A DNA stretch of 64,000 nucleotides from Streptomyces sp. NBC_01723 (lineage in GTDB: Bacteria; Actinomycetota; Actinomycetes; Streptomycetales; Streptomycetaceae). Where the stretch lies: positions 2,716,001-2,780,000 of the forward strand of contig NZ_CP109171.1 of NCBI RefSeq assembly GCF_036246005.1, given 5' to 3'. The position numbers were made by a program, and so were the translations under genes. Under the pieces are notes generated by a model, which was given only the letters and a program-made list of their open reading frames with translations, did no database searches and was not told the DNA's origin. Below, piece by piece: positions 52,430 to 61,994 of this stretch (position 1 is the stretch's first letter; each line of letters opens with the position of its first letter).

Positions 52430-54106
52430 TCAGTGGTCGGCCGCGGACAGGTCCAGCCGTCTGCCCTGGAAGCGCTCGCGCAGGAGTCGGTCGTGGGTCA
52501 CCACCACGAGGGTGCCGGTGTAGTGGGCCAGGGCCGCCTCGATCTCCTCCATCAGGGACGGGGAGAGGTGGTTCGTCGGTTCGTCGAGCAGGAGCAGGTC
52601 GAGGGGGCCGGACGTGACCAGTCGGGCGAGTTCGAGCTTTCGGCGTTGTCCGACGGACAGGTCGCGTACGGCGACGGACAGGTCCGTGGGGTGGAACAGG
52701 CCCAGCGCGAGCAGCGCGTCTGCGTGTTCGTCGGAGTGGCCCGGGCGGCCGGCCGCGTAGGCCGCGAGGAGGGTGCGGGCGTCGAAGGCGGATTCGGGGG
52801 CGCACTGTTGGCGCAGGTGGCCGATCCTGCGCGGGCGGCGGACGGTGCCCGCGTCGGGTGTCAGCTCTCCTGCCAGTACGCGGAGCAAGGTGCTCTTGCC
52901 GGCGCCGTTGGGGCCGGTGACGAGCAGTCGGTCGCCGGGGGCGAGTGTCAGGTGCGGGAGGGAGAGGCGGCTCTCGACTCGCACCCCTTCGAGGTGGGTT
53001 GCGGTCGCCGGCTCCTCCTTGACCGGCGCGCCTTCGACTCGAGCCGTGAAGCGGAGGGGTTGCGGCGGTGGTGGTACGGGGTGCTCCGTGAGCCGCTGCA
53101 AGCGCTCGCGCGCGTTGCGGATGCGGCTCTGGGCGCCGTGGGACCGCGAGCGTGCCCGGAAGGCGCCGGCGCCGCTGAAGGCCCACGGGCCCTTGCGGGG
53201 GATCTCGGACAGCATGCCGATGCCGGAGTCCGCCAGGGCGCGCTGCCGGGCGACCTCGTCGCGCCACTGCTCGTGCTCCCACGCCCAGCGCGCCCGGGCC
53301 GCCGCCTTGGCGGTGAGGTAACCGTCGTATCCGTTGCCGTAGCGGCGTACCGTGCGCCGGTCCTGGTCCACCTCCAGCACGGTGCCGGTGACGCGCTCCA
53401 GGAACGCCCGGTCGTGCGTGGCCGCGATCACCGTGCCCCGGTGACGGCGCAGGCGGGCTTCGAGCCAGGCCACGGCCTCGTCGTCCAGGTCGTTGGTCGG
53501 TTCGTCGAGCAGGAGCAGTTCGGGTTCGGAGGCCAGCGTCGCGGCGAGCGCGAGGCGGGAGCGCTGCCCTCCGGAGAGGGTGCCGAGTGGACGCGCGCGG
53601 TCGAGCGGGGCGCGCTCACCGAGGCGGCGCAGGATCACCTTCACACGCCGGTCCGCTCCCTGCCCGCCCCGTGCCTCGTACTCGGCCAGCAGCGCCGCGT
53701 ACTCCTCGAAGGCGTCGGGGCCGGCCGTGCCCAGTGTGGTCTCCGCGGTCCGGATACGGCGTTCCAGGGCGCGCAGATCGCGCAGTACGTGGTCCACCGC
53801 GTCGCCCACGCTCGCCGTGCCGGGCAGGTCGAGGGTCTGGGCGAGATGGCCGATGCCGCCCGGCGCCGTCACGGTCAGGGTGCCGTTGTCGACCGGCTCC
53901 TGTCCGGCGAGCAGCCGCAGCAGCGTGGATTTGCCCGAGCCGTTGTCCCCGACGATGCCGACCCTCTCGCCCGGTCGGACGGTGAGGGACACGCGGTCCA
54001 GGACGACTCGGTCGCCGTAGCGCTTGGTGACGTCGGCGAGGGCGATCTGAGACGCGGGGCGGGCGGGGGCGGCGTTCACGGTGGTGACGGAGGGAGCAGG
54101 GCGCAA
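52430..54106 (-). CDS. ABC-F ribosomal protection or translation factor
   Basis: 558 aa, two ABC domains without membrane segments: Walker A GDNGSGKST and GPNGAGKST, signatures LSGGQRSRLALA and LSVGQRRKLELA, and DEPTNDLDD and DEPTNHLSP. The linker is charged (EHEQWRDEVARQRALADS). Antibiotic-resistance ABC-Fs release drugs from the ribosome; this one is of that general type but the drug cannot be named. TTG start at 54106, six bases after AAAGGA; GTG 54079 is possible. A sigma-70-like promoter with a TetR-type palindrome precedes it, suggesting induction by a ligand. Confidence 0.8.
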   Translation of the reverse strand: MRPAPSVTTVNAAPARPASQIALADVTKRYGDRVVLDRVSLTVRPGERVGIVGDNGSGKSTLLRLLAGQEPVDNGTLTVTAPGGIGHLAQTLDLPGTASVGDAVDHVLRDLRALERRIRTAETTLGTAGPDAFEEYAALLAEYEARGGQGADRRVKVILRRLGERAPLDRARPLGTLSGGQRSRLALAATLASEPELLLLDEPTNDLDDEAVAWLEARLRRHRGTVIAATHDRAFLERVTGTVLEVDQDRRTVRRYGNGYDGYLTAKAAARARWAWEHEQWRDEVARQRALADSGIGMLSEIPRKGPWAFSGAGAFRARSRSHGAQSRIRNARERLQRLTEHPVPPPPQPLRFTARVEGAPVKEEPATATHLEGVRVESRLSLPHLTLAPGDRLLVTGPNGAGKSTLLRVLAGELTPDAGTVRRPRRIGHLRQQCAPESAFDARTLLAAYAAGRPGHSDEHADALLALGLFHPTDLSVAVRDLSVGQRRKLELARLVTSGPLDLLLLDEPTNHLSPSLMEEIEAALAHYTGTLVVVTHDRLLRERFQGRRLDLSAADH

Positions 54107-54206
54107 GGGCGGTCCTTTGGCGGGAGGGAGCAGGAGTGGGCGGTGGCGGTGACGACGGCGGTACGGCGGGAGCCGGAAGCTTCCTCCGCCAACTGGCACG
54201 CCCATA

Positions 54207-54235
54207 AAACTAGACGATACGGTTCGTCTCGTCAA
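54207..54235 (-). promoter_or_regulatory. Promoter with TetR-type operator in the spacer
   Basis: On the minus strand TTGACG (54230-54235) and TAGTTT (54207-54212) are spaced by 17 bp. The perfect inverted repeat AGACGA-6-TCGTCT (54212-54229) fills that spacer. This is the normal layout of a TetR-repressed promoter. Confidence 0.72.
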
Positions 54236-54317
54236 GCCTTCCGAAAAAGTCCCCGGCGCCACGCGCACGCGGCAGCCGGGGACTCCGGCGGAGGTCTGGA
54301 GCCTGGGCCCCAGACGG

Positions 54318-55718
54318 TCACCCCTCGTTCTTCTTCCGGAGGAACACCAGCACCGCACCGCCGATGACCACCAGGCCGATCGCCGCGCCGCCGATCAGCG
54401 GGGTCGTCCCGGAGCTGCCGGTCTCCGCGAGGTTGGCGTTCGGGGTGGGGGTGACGGCCGTGGCGGGGACCGGTTCACCGAGGGTCTGGGTGGTGTCGCC
54501 CGTCGCGGCGCCCTGGGTGCGGCAGTCGAGGACGCCGGAGAAGCGCTGTTCGAAACCGGCCGGGCCGCGGATGGTGAAGTCGTAGGGCCGGTCCTCCGGC
54601 AGCGGGACGGTCACCGTGCGGGTCTCACCCGCCGCGATGGTGTACTCGGCGTCGAGCAGCGAGAAGGTGAACGGCTCGTCGCCCTTGTTGACGGCGGTGA
54701 TGTCCAAGCCGCCCTCGGCGCAGTTCTTCTCGGCGGACAGGGCGGGTATCGCCCCCTGGCCGGCCCAGGTGGCCGTGGCCGTCGCCGCGACCGTGGACTC
54801 GCTGGAGCCCGCCAGGATCTGGGTCTGGCTGCGGCTCTCGGAGGCGAAGGCCCGGCCGACCGGCACGGTGGTCGACGCCTGGACGGTCAGCTCGGACGTA
54901 CCGGCCTCCGCGTCCTCGGGCACGTCGAAGAAGATCTGGGTGCCGTCGGTGACCTCGGTGACCGGCTCACCCTTCTTGTCGACGATCCGCACGCCGCTGG
55001 TGGTGGCGTCCACCGGGGGCGTCACCGTCGCGCCGCCCGCGTTGGTGTGGACGGTCACCGGACCGATCCGCTCGCCGGGACGGCCCGAGACCGCGGGCGG
55101 GTCCAGGGTGAGCGAGGCCGCGGGCTCGGTGAGGCCGCGGGCGTTCTCCTCCAGGTAGTCGGCGAGCCGCTCGGCCTGCGGGTCGGTCGCCTCGACGTCC
55201 GTGTGGTCGGAGTAGCGCCAGATGGCCACCTGGGTGCCGGCCGCCGCATCCTGCTCGGTGAGCCCGCCGCGGACACCCGCCTTCTTCGCGAGCTCGGCGA
55301 GGTCGTTGACCTGGGGGTAGGAGTTGTCCAGGATCCAACGGATGCGGCCGGCGTCCTTGTTGGTGCCCAGCGAGGTGCCGCTCCACGGCGTCTCGTAGTA
55401 CTTGGCGTCCCTCTGCGTCGGGTTCTGGACGTCGACGCAGTACGTCTGCAGCATCCCGCCGCCCTCGACGGACATCTCGAAGAGGCCGGCCGGCACCTCC
55501 TGGCCGCCGCCCTCCCCGTGGATGACCGCGGTGCCGTGCGTCTTGAGCCCGCCTATGGTGGCCGTCGCCCCGCCCTGACCCCCCGCTCCGTCCTGGGCGG
55601 CGGCCGGTCCCGCACCGGTCACCAGACCGGCGACGGCGGCAGCGGACACCAGGGCCGTGGCGGCGGTACGCGCCGCCCTCCGGCCGGGCAGAGACGGTGC
55701 AGCGAGCGAAGAAAACAC
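54318..55718 (-). CDS. TQXA (thioester) domain cell-wall-anchored surface protein
   Basis: 466 aa. Signal peptide (AARTAATALVSAAAVAGLVTGAGPAAAQ), then a thioester domain with GGMLQTYCVDVQNP and the family TQVA motif (AGTQVAIWRYSD). Ig-like beta domains follow, then a sortase signal LAETG, a hydrophobic helix (LIGGAAIGLVVIGGAVLVFL) and RKKNEG. LAETG is the form used by class E sortases of streptomycetes. The thioester would make a covalent bond to a surface partner. GTG 55718 has AAGGGG six bases upstream; TTG 55721 is possible. Confidence 0.82.
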   Translation of the reverse strand: MFSSLAAPSLPGRRAARTAATALVSAAAVAGLVTGAGPAAAQDGAGGQGGATATIGGLKTHGTAVIHGEGGGQEVPAGLFEMSVEGGGMLQTYCVDVQNPTQRDAKYYETPWSGTSLGTNKDAGRIRWILDNSYPQVNDLAELAKKAGVRGGLTEQDAAAGTQVAIWRYSDHTDVEATDPQAERLADYLEENARGLTEPAASLTLDPPAVSGRPGERIGPVTVHTNAGGATVTPPVDATTSGVRIVDKKGEPVTEVTDGTQIFFDVPEDAEAGTSELTVQASTTVPVGRAFASESRSQTQILAGSSESTVAATATATWAGQGAIPALSAEKNCAEGGLDITAVNKGDEPFTFSLLDAEYTIAAGETRTVTVPLPEDRPYDFTIRGPAGFEQRFSGVLDCRTQGAATGDTTQTLGEPVPATAVTPTPNANLAETGSSGTTPLIGGAAIGLVVIGGAVLVFLRKKNEG

Positions 55719-55981
55719 CAAATTCCCCTTCGAGCAGGACCCGTTGGCGTGGGGGGAACGGTCCCACCAGCAGAATCAGCAGCCCCACAGGGCTCGTTCG
55801 GCATCCTAAGGACCTGACGGACCGTGACCCCGGGTGATGTTCGCCCACGCGGTGATCCGAATCGGAATCGTTATCGCCGACCGGCCCTGTGAGCAGGACT
55901 TATCGACAAATCCACCCGGATTCGTCCGGGCGCATGGGTCGATAAGCCCCTACTCCGGTCAGTTCCGGCGGACCACCCGTG

Positions 55982-56458
55982 TCAGGCCACGGCGGCCGGC
56001 TCCGGGCGTTGTTCGAGGTCCGTGGCGGCCGACTCCCCCACCGGTGTCTCCCAGTTGGGCTCCGGCCGCGGCGGAGAGGCCGAGACCTCCGGCGCCTCCG
56101 CCTTCCCGGTGCGCCTGAACGCGGCCGTGCCGCGCGCGAGATCGTGGCCGATCGCCACCGCGTCGATGTCCGCCGAGGTCCAGTTCTGCCCCTCGCGCAC
56201 GTCCGTACGGACCTTCAGCCGGCCCTGGACGACGACGGGGTCGCCCACCGCCAGCGACGCCGAGGCGTTGGCGGCGAGCTGCCGATTGGCCCACACGGTG
56301 AAGAAGTTGGTGTGGCCGTCCGTCCAGGCGCTCTTCTCGCGGTCCCAGTAGCGCGCGGTGACCGCGAGCCGGAAGCGCGCCGACGGCCCGTTCGCCAGGT
56401 CCCGGAAGACCGGCTGCGTGGCCACGTTGCCCACCGCGCAGATCATCGTCTCGTTCAT
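55982..56458 (-). CDS. ssbB: Single-stranded DNA-binding protein SsbB-like
   Basis: 158 aa. MNETMICAVGNVATQPVFRDLANGPSARFRLAVTARY is an OB-fold SSB core, and FFTVWANRQLAANASASLAVGDPVVVQGRLKV closes it. It lacks the acidic DDDIPF-type tail of the essential SSB, like SsbB of S. coelicolor, which acts in chromosome segregation during sporulation. The ATG has GGGAGGA upstream. It is next to the sporulation dynamin genes. Confidence 0.75.
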   Translation of the reverse strand: MNETMICAVGNVATQPVFRDLANGPSARFRLAVTARYWDREKSAWTDGHTNFFTVWANRQLAANASASLAVGDPVVVQGRLKVRTDVREGQNWTSADIDAVAIGHDLARGTAAFRRTGKAEAPEVSASPPRPEPNWETPVGESAATDLEQRPEPAAVA

Positions 56459-56624
56459 CGCGAGTCCTCCCTCCCGCACGGGCCCGTCCCGTACGGCTGC
56501 GTCCGGCGACCGCGTTCGTCACGACCGCCGCGAGGCCAGACTGCCCCGGCCCGCGCCCGGCCCGCCGAGGGCTGTGGACCGTCGTCCCGCCTGTGGAGAA
56601 CTCCGTCACCCGTGCGGGTGAAAG

Positions 56625-56702
56625 TCGCCGATCCGCTCCGAGGTCGGAATCGCCGATCGGCTCCGAAGTCCGAAGTCCGAGTCGGCGTCGGAGTCGCCGA
56701 TC
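56625..56702. repeat. Short repeats TCGCCGATC between ssbB and dynB
   Basis: TCGCCGATC occurs at 56625, 56650 and 56694 within variants of a longer CCGATCSGCTCCGAAGTCCG unit. The stretch between the ssbB start region and the dynB stop otherwise shows no gene. Confidence 0.5.
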
Positions 56703-56707
56703 CGCGC

Positions 56708-58936
56708 CTACCTCACCGCGGTCCCCACCCCCGTGACCCGCCCGTACTGCTCCCGCACTTCCCGGTACCGCAGCAGTTCCGCCGCCAGCGGATCCAGCAC
56801 CCTGGCCCGGCCGCACCCGGCGGCCGCCTCCCGCAACAGGCGTTCCGCCTCGTGGCCGTAGCGACGGGCCGGCCCGCGCGCCGCCATGCGGCAGGCCCAC
56901 TCGATGAGGGGACCGCCGATGATGCCCGCCAGCATCAGCAGCACGGGCACGCCCAGGTTCGGCGGCATGAAGCCGACGATCTGGCCCAGCAGCCACAGGC
57001 CGCCCACCACCTGGATCAGGGTCATGGACGCCTGGGCCAGCACGGCCACCGGCCACCAGCCCGGCCGCGGTGGGCGCCCCGGCGGCAGCCCGGTGCGCTC
57101 CGCCAGCTCGTCCAGGGCCTCGGGCAGCCCCTGGGCGCCGCGCACGGCCGCCTCGCGCATCGCCTGCGCCCACGGCGCCGGCAGTCCGGCCGACGCCCGC
57201 TCGGCGACCGTGCGCACCGCCTGCTCGACGCGCTGCCGCGCGGTGGCCTCCTCGTCCGGCTGGGCGCGCAGCTGGAACCGCCCCGTGGCCGGTTCACGCC
57301 GCTCGTGGTACCACCGCCACAGCCGCAGCCAGGGCGTACCGCACGCCCGGTTGGCGTTGCGCAGCCAGGCCCGCTCGGCCGCGTCGCCCGCCGCGGTGGC
57401 GCCCACCGCGTCGGCGAGCCGGTCGGAGAACTCCTCCCGGGCCTCCTCGCTGAGGCCGGTCCGCCGCCCGGTGACGTACACGGAGCGCAGGCGCCGGGCG
57501 GCGCCGTCCACGTCGGCAGCGATGCGGCGCGCCGGGGCCTGCCGCTCGGCGACGAACTGGCCGAGCACCTCACGCAGCTCGCCGATGCCCTCCCCGGTGA
57601 GGGCGGACAGGGCGAGCACGGTCGCGCCGGGTTCGCCGTACTCCCCCAGCGCGATGCCGTCCTCGTCGAGCAGGCGACGCAGGTCGTCGAGGACCTGTTC
57701 GGCGGCCTCGCCGGGCAGCCGGTCGATCTGGTTGAGGACGACGAGGGTGACCTCCGCGTGGCCCGCCATCGGCCGCAGATAGCGCTCGTGGAGGACCGCG
57801 TCGGCGTACTTCTCCGGGTCGACGACCCAGATGACGGCGTCGACCAGCTCCAGGACGCGGTCCACCTGCTCGCGGTGCTGGACGGCCGCCGAGTCGTGGT
57901 CGGGCAGGTCGATCAGGACCAGCCCGCGCAGCGGTGACTCGGAGTCGGGGTGCTGGATCGGACGGCGGCGCAGGCGGCCGGGGATGCCGAGGCGGTCCAG
58001 GAGGCTGGCGGCGCCGTCGCTCCAACTGCACGCGATGGGCGCGGCGGTGGTCGGCCGGCGGACGCCCGTCTCGGAGATCGTCACCCCGGCGAGGGTGTTG
58101 AACAGCTGCGACTTGCCGCTGCCGGTCGCACCCGCGATGGCGACGACGGTGTGCTGCCCGGAGAGCCTGCGCCGCGCGGCGGCCTCGTCGAGGACCCGTC
58201 CCGCCTCGGCGAGGGTCCCGCCGTCGAGCCGGGTCCGGGAGAGGCCGACCAGCTCGCGCAGGGCGTCCAGCCGGGACCTGAGCTGTCCGTCGTAGGCGAG
58301 CGGCATCAGGGCGGCCGAGGTGGCGGCGGGCCTGCTGGGCAGCACCGCGTACTGCTCCGTGCCACCGTTCTCGTCCACCCGCCGCGCGATCAGCCCGTCA
58401 CCCCAGGCACCCTCCCCGTCCCCGGAAGCGCCACCCGAGCCGGACCCGGAGGAACCACTGGAGCCGGAGGAACCACTGGAGCCGAACGGACCACCCGAGC
58501 CGGACGAGCCACCGGCGACACGCTCGGCCCTCGCCGCTCGCTCGTCCCCTCCCGCCCGCTCGACCCTTCCCGCACGTTCCGTCCCTCTCGCACGTCCCTT
58601 CCCTCCCTCACGTTCCTTCCCTTCCTCACGTTCCTTCTCTCCGGCGCGCTCAGCCCGTCCCGCAGGCTCAGCCCGCCCCGCACCCTCGGCCCCACCCGCC
58701 CCCTCCGCGTCGGCCACGCCCCCCGTACGGCCAGCGCGCCGCCGCAGCCACGCCCCCCGCGCCGGCTCCTCGGACGCGCCCTCGGCGCCGTCCGCACGCG
58801 TGGTCTCCGGCTCGGTGGGGCCCTCCGGGTCCCGGCCGTCCCCGGGCTCCGGGTCGCCGGACTGCCCCGTCCGGTCCGCCTCCTGGGTGGTGTGGTCGGT
58901 GTGCTCGGTGGGGTCCTGGTCAGTGACGGCGGTCAC
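56708..58936 (-). CDS. dynB: Dynamin-like GTPase DynB with two membrane helices
   Basis: 742 aa. A low-complexity N-terminal region (residues 1-190: Glu/Lys/Arg repeats such as EKEREEGKEREGGKGRARG, then Ser/Gly) precedes the GTPase domain with IAGATGSGKSQ (G1), LIDLPDHDS (G3) and VVLNQIDRL (G4). A helical part and two C-terminal membrane helices (VLAQASMTLIQVVGGLWLLGQIV and LGVPVLLMLAGIIGGPLI) follow. Three bp downstream of the partner GTPase gene. Matches the dynAB operon whose products stabilise FtsZ rings in sporulating hyphae; identity from order, size and topology. Confidence 0.72.
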   Translation of the reverse strand: MTAVTDQDPTEHTDHTTQEADRTGQSGDPEPGDGRDPEGPTEPETTRADGAEGASEEPARGAWLRRRAGRTGGVADAEGAGGAEGAGRAEPAGRAERAGEKEREEGKEREGGKGRARGTERAGRVERAGGDERAARAERVAGGSSGSGGPFGSSGSSGSSGSSGSGSGGASGDGEGAWGDGLIARRVDENGGTEQYAVLPSRPAATSAALMPLAYDGQLRSRLDALRELVGLSRTRLDGGTLAEAGRVLDEAAARRRLSGQHTVVAIAGATGSGKSQLFNTLAGVTISETGVRRPTTAAPIACSWSDGAASLLDRLGIPGRLRRRPIQHPDSESPLRGLVLIDLPDHDSAAVQHREQVDRVLELVDAVIWVVDPEKYADAVLHERYLRPMAGHAEVTLVVLNQIDRLPGEAAEQVLDDLRRLLDEDGIALGEYGEPGATVLALSALTGEGIGELREVLGQFVAERQAPARRIAADVDGAARRLRSVYVTGRRTGLSEEAREEFSDRLADAVGATAAGDAAERAWLRNANRACGTPWLRLWRWYHERREPATGRFQLRAQPDEEATARQRVEQAVRTVAERASAGLPAPWAQAMREAAVRGAQGLPEALDELAERTGLPPGRPPRPGWWPVAVLAQASMTLIQVVGGLWLLGQIVGFMPPNLGVPVLLMLAGIIGGPLIEWACRMAARGPARRYGHEAERLLREAAAGCGRARVLDPLAAELLRYREVREQYGRVTGVGTAVR

Positions 58937-58939
58937 CGG

Positions 58940-60547
58940 TCACCTCTCCTTCTGCAGTACGGACAGCGCGGCGATGAGTTCGGCCTGTGGCTCGGGATGC
59001 ACCTCCAGCCCGTCGAGCGGCGCCAGCCGGCGCTCGCGCTCGACGTGCAGGACGCGGTCGACGTGTTCGTCGAGCAGCCGTCCGCCCCGGTCGCGCAGCC
59101 GCAGCGCGCCGTGGGCGCCGAGCCGCTCGGCGAGCCGCTCCCCGGCGACCCGCGCGCGTCGCCCGCCGAGCAGCACGGTGGCGACCAGCCCGGCCACCAC
59201 CCCGGGATCCGGGGCGAGGTTCCGGTCCAGCTCGCGGACCTCGTCCTCGGCGTACTCCTCCAGCTCCCGCCGCCACCGCCGTACGGCCAGCCCGATCCGG
59301 TGCTCGGCGCTCTCCGGCGTGGGGTCGTGGCGCGCGAGTTCCGGAGCGGCCGCGGCCGGTTCGCCCCGCCACGCCTCGTCGACTCGCTCGTCGGCGGCGG
59401 TGACGGCGCACAGCAGCAGGGCGCTCAGGCTCTCCACCAGGGAGTCGAGGAGCTCCTCCGGGGAGCAGTCGAGGGGGAAGGCCCGCCAGCGCTTCAGGGC
59501 GTCCCCGGCGAGTACGGCGCCCGCCTGCAACCGCCCCCGCACGCGCGCGTGCTCACCGTCGTACGCCCCCTCGACGGCGGCGGTGAGCCGCAGCGCGGCG
59601 GCGTACTGCGCCGCGGTGGCGCCGGCCAGCTCGGGCATCCGGGACTTGAGCGAGTCCAGGATGCCGTGCGCCGTACGGGCCATGGTGTGGTGCCGGGCCT
59701 CCAGGTCCTGGGCCCGGTGGACGAGCCAGGACCGCAGCGGCGCCACGGCGCTGGCCGGCAACAGCCCGCCGCCCCAGGCCGATTCGGGCAGCTCGGGCAC
59801 GGTGAAGCGGGGTACGTCGCCGAGACCGGCCTTGGTGAGCAGGGCCCCGTACTGCCGGGACACCTCGGCCACCACCTGGTGCGGCACCCGGTCGAGGACG
59901 GTGACCAGGGTGGCGTCGTACTCCTTGGCGGTGCGCAGCAGGTGCCAGGGCACCGCGTCGGCGTACCGGGCGGCCGTGGTGACCATCACCCAGATGTCGG
60001 CGGCGCAGATCAGCTCGGCCGCCAGGACGCGGTTGTCGGCCACGAGGGAGTCGACGTCGGGCGCGTCCAGGAGGGCGATGCCCGGCGGCAGGGTGTCGGC
60101 GGTCTCCACACGCAGCACACGCGCGGGGTTCTCGCCGGGCAGGAGCAGGTCGTCGTCCGGTTCCCGGTGCGGCACCCACACGCGCGTGAGGTCGGGCAGC
60201 ACCCGCATCCCGCTGAACCAGTGGTGGTCCTCCGGATGGCACACCAGCACCGGCGTGCGGGTCGTGGGCCGCAGCACGCCGGCCTCGCTGACCCGCTGCC
60301 CCACGAGGGAGTTCACCAGGGTGGACTTGCCGGCGCCGGTGGACCCTCCCACCACGGCCAGCAGGGGCGCTTCGGGGTCCTTCAGCCGGGGCATCAGGTA
60401 GTCGTCGAGCTGGGCGAGCAGCTCGTCGCGGTTGGCACGCGCGCGTGGCGCACCCGCCAGGGGCAGCGGGAAGCGTGCGGCCGCGACACGGTCGCGCAGC
60501 GCGGAGAGTGCGTCGAGCAGCTGAGGCCGTACGTCCAAGGTCACCAC
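58940..60547 (-). CDS. dynA: Dynamin-like GTPase DynA
   Basis: 535 aa, no membrane segment. GTPase motifs [17 protein letters not shown] (G1), [11 protein letters not shown] (G3) and VTVLDRV (G4) are followed by a helical stalk-like region. I use the GTG at 60547 ([14 protein letters not shown]); no clear ribosome-binding site precedes it. Upstream partner of DynB in a two-gene operon; the soluble subunit would join DynB at the division septum. A distant alternative is a general YfjP-like GTPase. Confidence 0.7.
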   Translation of the reverse strand: MVTLDVRPQLLDALSALRDRVAAARFPLPLAGAPRARANRDELLAQLDDYLMPRLKDPEAPLLAVVGGSTGAGKSTLVNSLVGQRVSEAGVLRPTTRTPVLVCHPEDHHWFSGMRVLPDLTRVWVPHREPDDDLLLPGENPARVLRVETADTLPPGIALLDAPDVDSLVADNRVLAAELICAADIWVMVTTAARYADAVPWHLLRTAKEYDATLVTVLDRVPHQVVAEVSRQYGALLTKAGLGDVPRFTVPELPESAWGGGLLPASAVAPLRSWLVHRAQDLEARHHTMARTAHGILDSLKSRMPELAGATAAQYAAALRLTAAVEGAYDGEHARVRGRLQAGAVLAGDALKRWRAFPLDCSPEELLDSLVESLSALLLCAVTAADERVDEAWRGEPAAAAPELARHDPTPESAEHRIGLAVRRWRRELEEYAEDEVRELDRNLAPDPGVVAGLVATVLLGGRRARVAGERLAERLGAHGALRLRDRGGRLLDEHVDRVLHVERERRLAPLDGLEVHPEPQAELIAALSVLQKER

Positions 60548-60868
60548 ATGTGAAGAATGCCCAATTTTAGGGGAATTCTGAAGCATATGAGCATGTCTGC
60601 GCGCCGACCGGACACTCCGGACGGAAGCCACTACTGGGACGTGAGCGCAGTCCAGGCATAACGAGTGGACAACACCCGATGCGCGAGCGGCCAAAAGCGA
60701 TGCACGATTCGCACCTGCCTGCGATTATCAGAACCGCTTCACCGAACCTCCACATCGAGCCACGGAGGGGAAGCATCAGGGACATGGAGCCGGGAGCCCT
60801 ATCCTTGTCCCCGGCAACGTCACGGACCCGCCCACACCCGGGCACCACGAACGAGGCCACCACACCAG
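60548..60868. other. Intergenic region between dynA and tRNA-Arg
   Basis: No gene seen. It should hold the dynAB promoter. A GACAC motif at 60611-60615, as recognised by the sporulation regulator WhiA, lies within CCGGACACTCCGG; this is suggestive only. Confidence 0.4.
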
Positions 60869-60944
60869 GCCCCCGTAGCTCAGTGGATAGAGCAGGCGCC
60901 TTCTAAGCGCTTGGCCGCAGGTTCGAGTCCTGCCGGGGGCGCCA
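60869..60944 (+). tRNA. tRNA-Arg (anticodon UCU)
   Basis: Full cloverleaf: acceptor GCCCCCG/CGGGGGC with encoded CCA, D stem GCTC/GAGC, anticodon loop CTTCTAA, and T stem GCAGG/CCTGC around TTCGAGT. It reads the AGA codon, rare in streptomycetes. No att repeat of the nearby element matches it. Confidence 0.95.
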
Positions 60945-60974
60945 CTGCCCGTTTGGCGAGGGGGACCGGACCAC

Positions 60975-61994
60975 GTGCGACTGCGTTGCGCCGTACTCGA
61001 CGACTTCCAGCGGGTGGCGACCGAGATCGCCGACTGGTCCCCGGTCGCCGACGACGTGGACGTCGTGTCCTTCGACACCCATTTCGGCGACGAGGACGCT
61101 CTAGCCGCCGCCCTCGCCGGTTTCGACATCGTGGTCACGCTGCGCGAGCGCGTGGCCTTCCCCGCGTCGCTGATCGCCCGGCTGCCCCGGCTGCGGCTCA
61201 TCGTCGCCTCCGGCATGCGCAACAGCGTGATCGACTACGCCGCCGCCGAGGCGCACGGCGTCACCGTGTGCGGCACGGCCTCCTCCTCGGCCCCGCCCGT
61301 CGAACTGACCTGGGCGCTGATCCTCGGCCTGGCCCGCGGCATCGTGCGGGAGGGCAACGGGCTGCGCGAGGGCGGCCCCTGGCAGCAGACGGTGGGCGCC
61401 GACCTGCACGGCCGCCGCCTGGGCCTGCTCGGCCTGGGCAAGATCGGCAGCCGGGTGGCCGGGGTCGGCCTCGCCTTCGGCATGGGGGTGAGCGCGTGGA
61501 GCCGGAACCTCACCCGGGAGCGCGCCGACGAGGTGGGCGTCGAACTCGCCCCCTCCAAGGAGGCGCTGCTGCGCGACGCCGACTTCGTCTCCGTCCACCT
61601 GGCGCTCGGCGACCGCACCCGCGGCCTGCTCGGCCCCGCCGAACTGGCCCTGCTCAAGCCGACGGCCTATCTGATCAACACCTCGCGCGCGGCGATCGTC
61701 GACCAGGACGCCCTCCTCGCCGCGCTGCACGAGGGCCGGATCGCCGGCGCGGGCGTCGACGTCTTCGACACCGAGCCGCTGCCCGCCGGCCACCCGATGC
61801 GCACCGCCCCGCGCCTGCTCGCGACGCCCCACCTGGGCTACGTCTCACAGGCCAACTACGCCACGTACTACGGCCAGGCCGTGGAGGCGATCCGGGCCCA
61901 CCTCGACGGCTCCCCCGTACGCCGCCTGCCCGTGACCCCCGCTCCAGACGCTCAGGCGGTTCCCACCCGGTCGGATTCCGCCGGGCGCGCGTAG
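60975..61994 (+). CDS. D-2-hydroxyacid dehydrogenase family protein
   Basis: 339 aa. The NAD-binding motif LLGLGKIGSRVAGVGLAFGM is followed by the catalytic Arg in INTSRAAIVDQDAL, Glu in GVDVFDTEPLP and His in LLATPHLGYVS. Reduces or oxidises 2-keto/2-hydroxy acids; substrate unknown (phosphoglycerate-like relatives are longer). GTG start with GAGGGGG upstream. Its end overlaps the convergent gene by 43 bp. Confidence 0.82.
   Translation: MRLRCAVLDDFQRVATEIADWSPVADDVDVVSFDTHFGDEDALAAALAGFDIVVTLRERVAFPASLIARLPRLRLIVASGMRNSVIDYAAAEAHGVTVCGTASSSAPPVELTWALILGLARGIVREGNGLREGGPWQQTVGADLHGRRLGLLGLGKIGSRVAGVGLAFGMGVSAWSRNLTRERADEVGVELAPSKEALLRDADFVSVHLALGDRTRGLLGPAELALLKPTAYLINTSRAAIVDQDALLAALHEGRIAGAGVDVFDTEPLPAGHPMRTAPRLLATPHLGYVSQANYATYYGQAVEAIRAHLDGSPVRRLPVTPAPDAQAVPTRSDSAGRA

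Noticed and set aside
60869..60944. tRNA-Arg as the attachment site of the element
   Set aside because: No part of its 3' half is repeated at either element end, and it lies about 9 kb outside the repeats.
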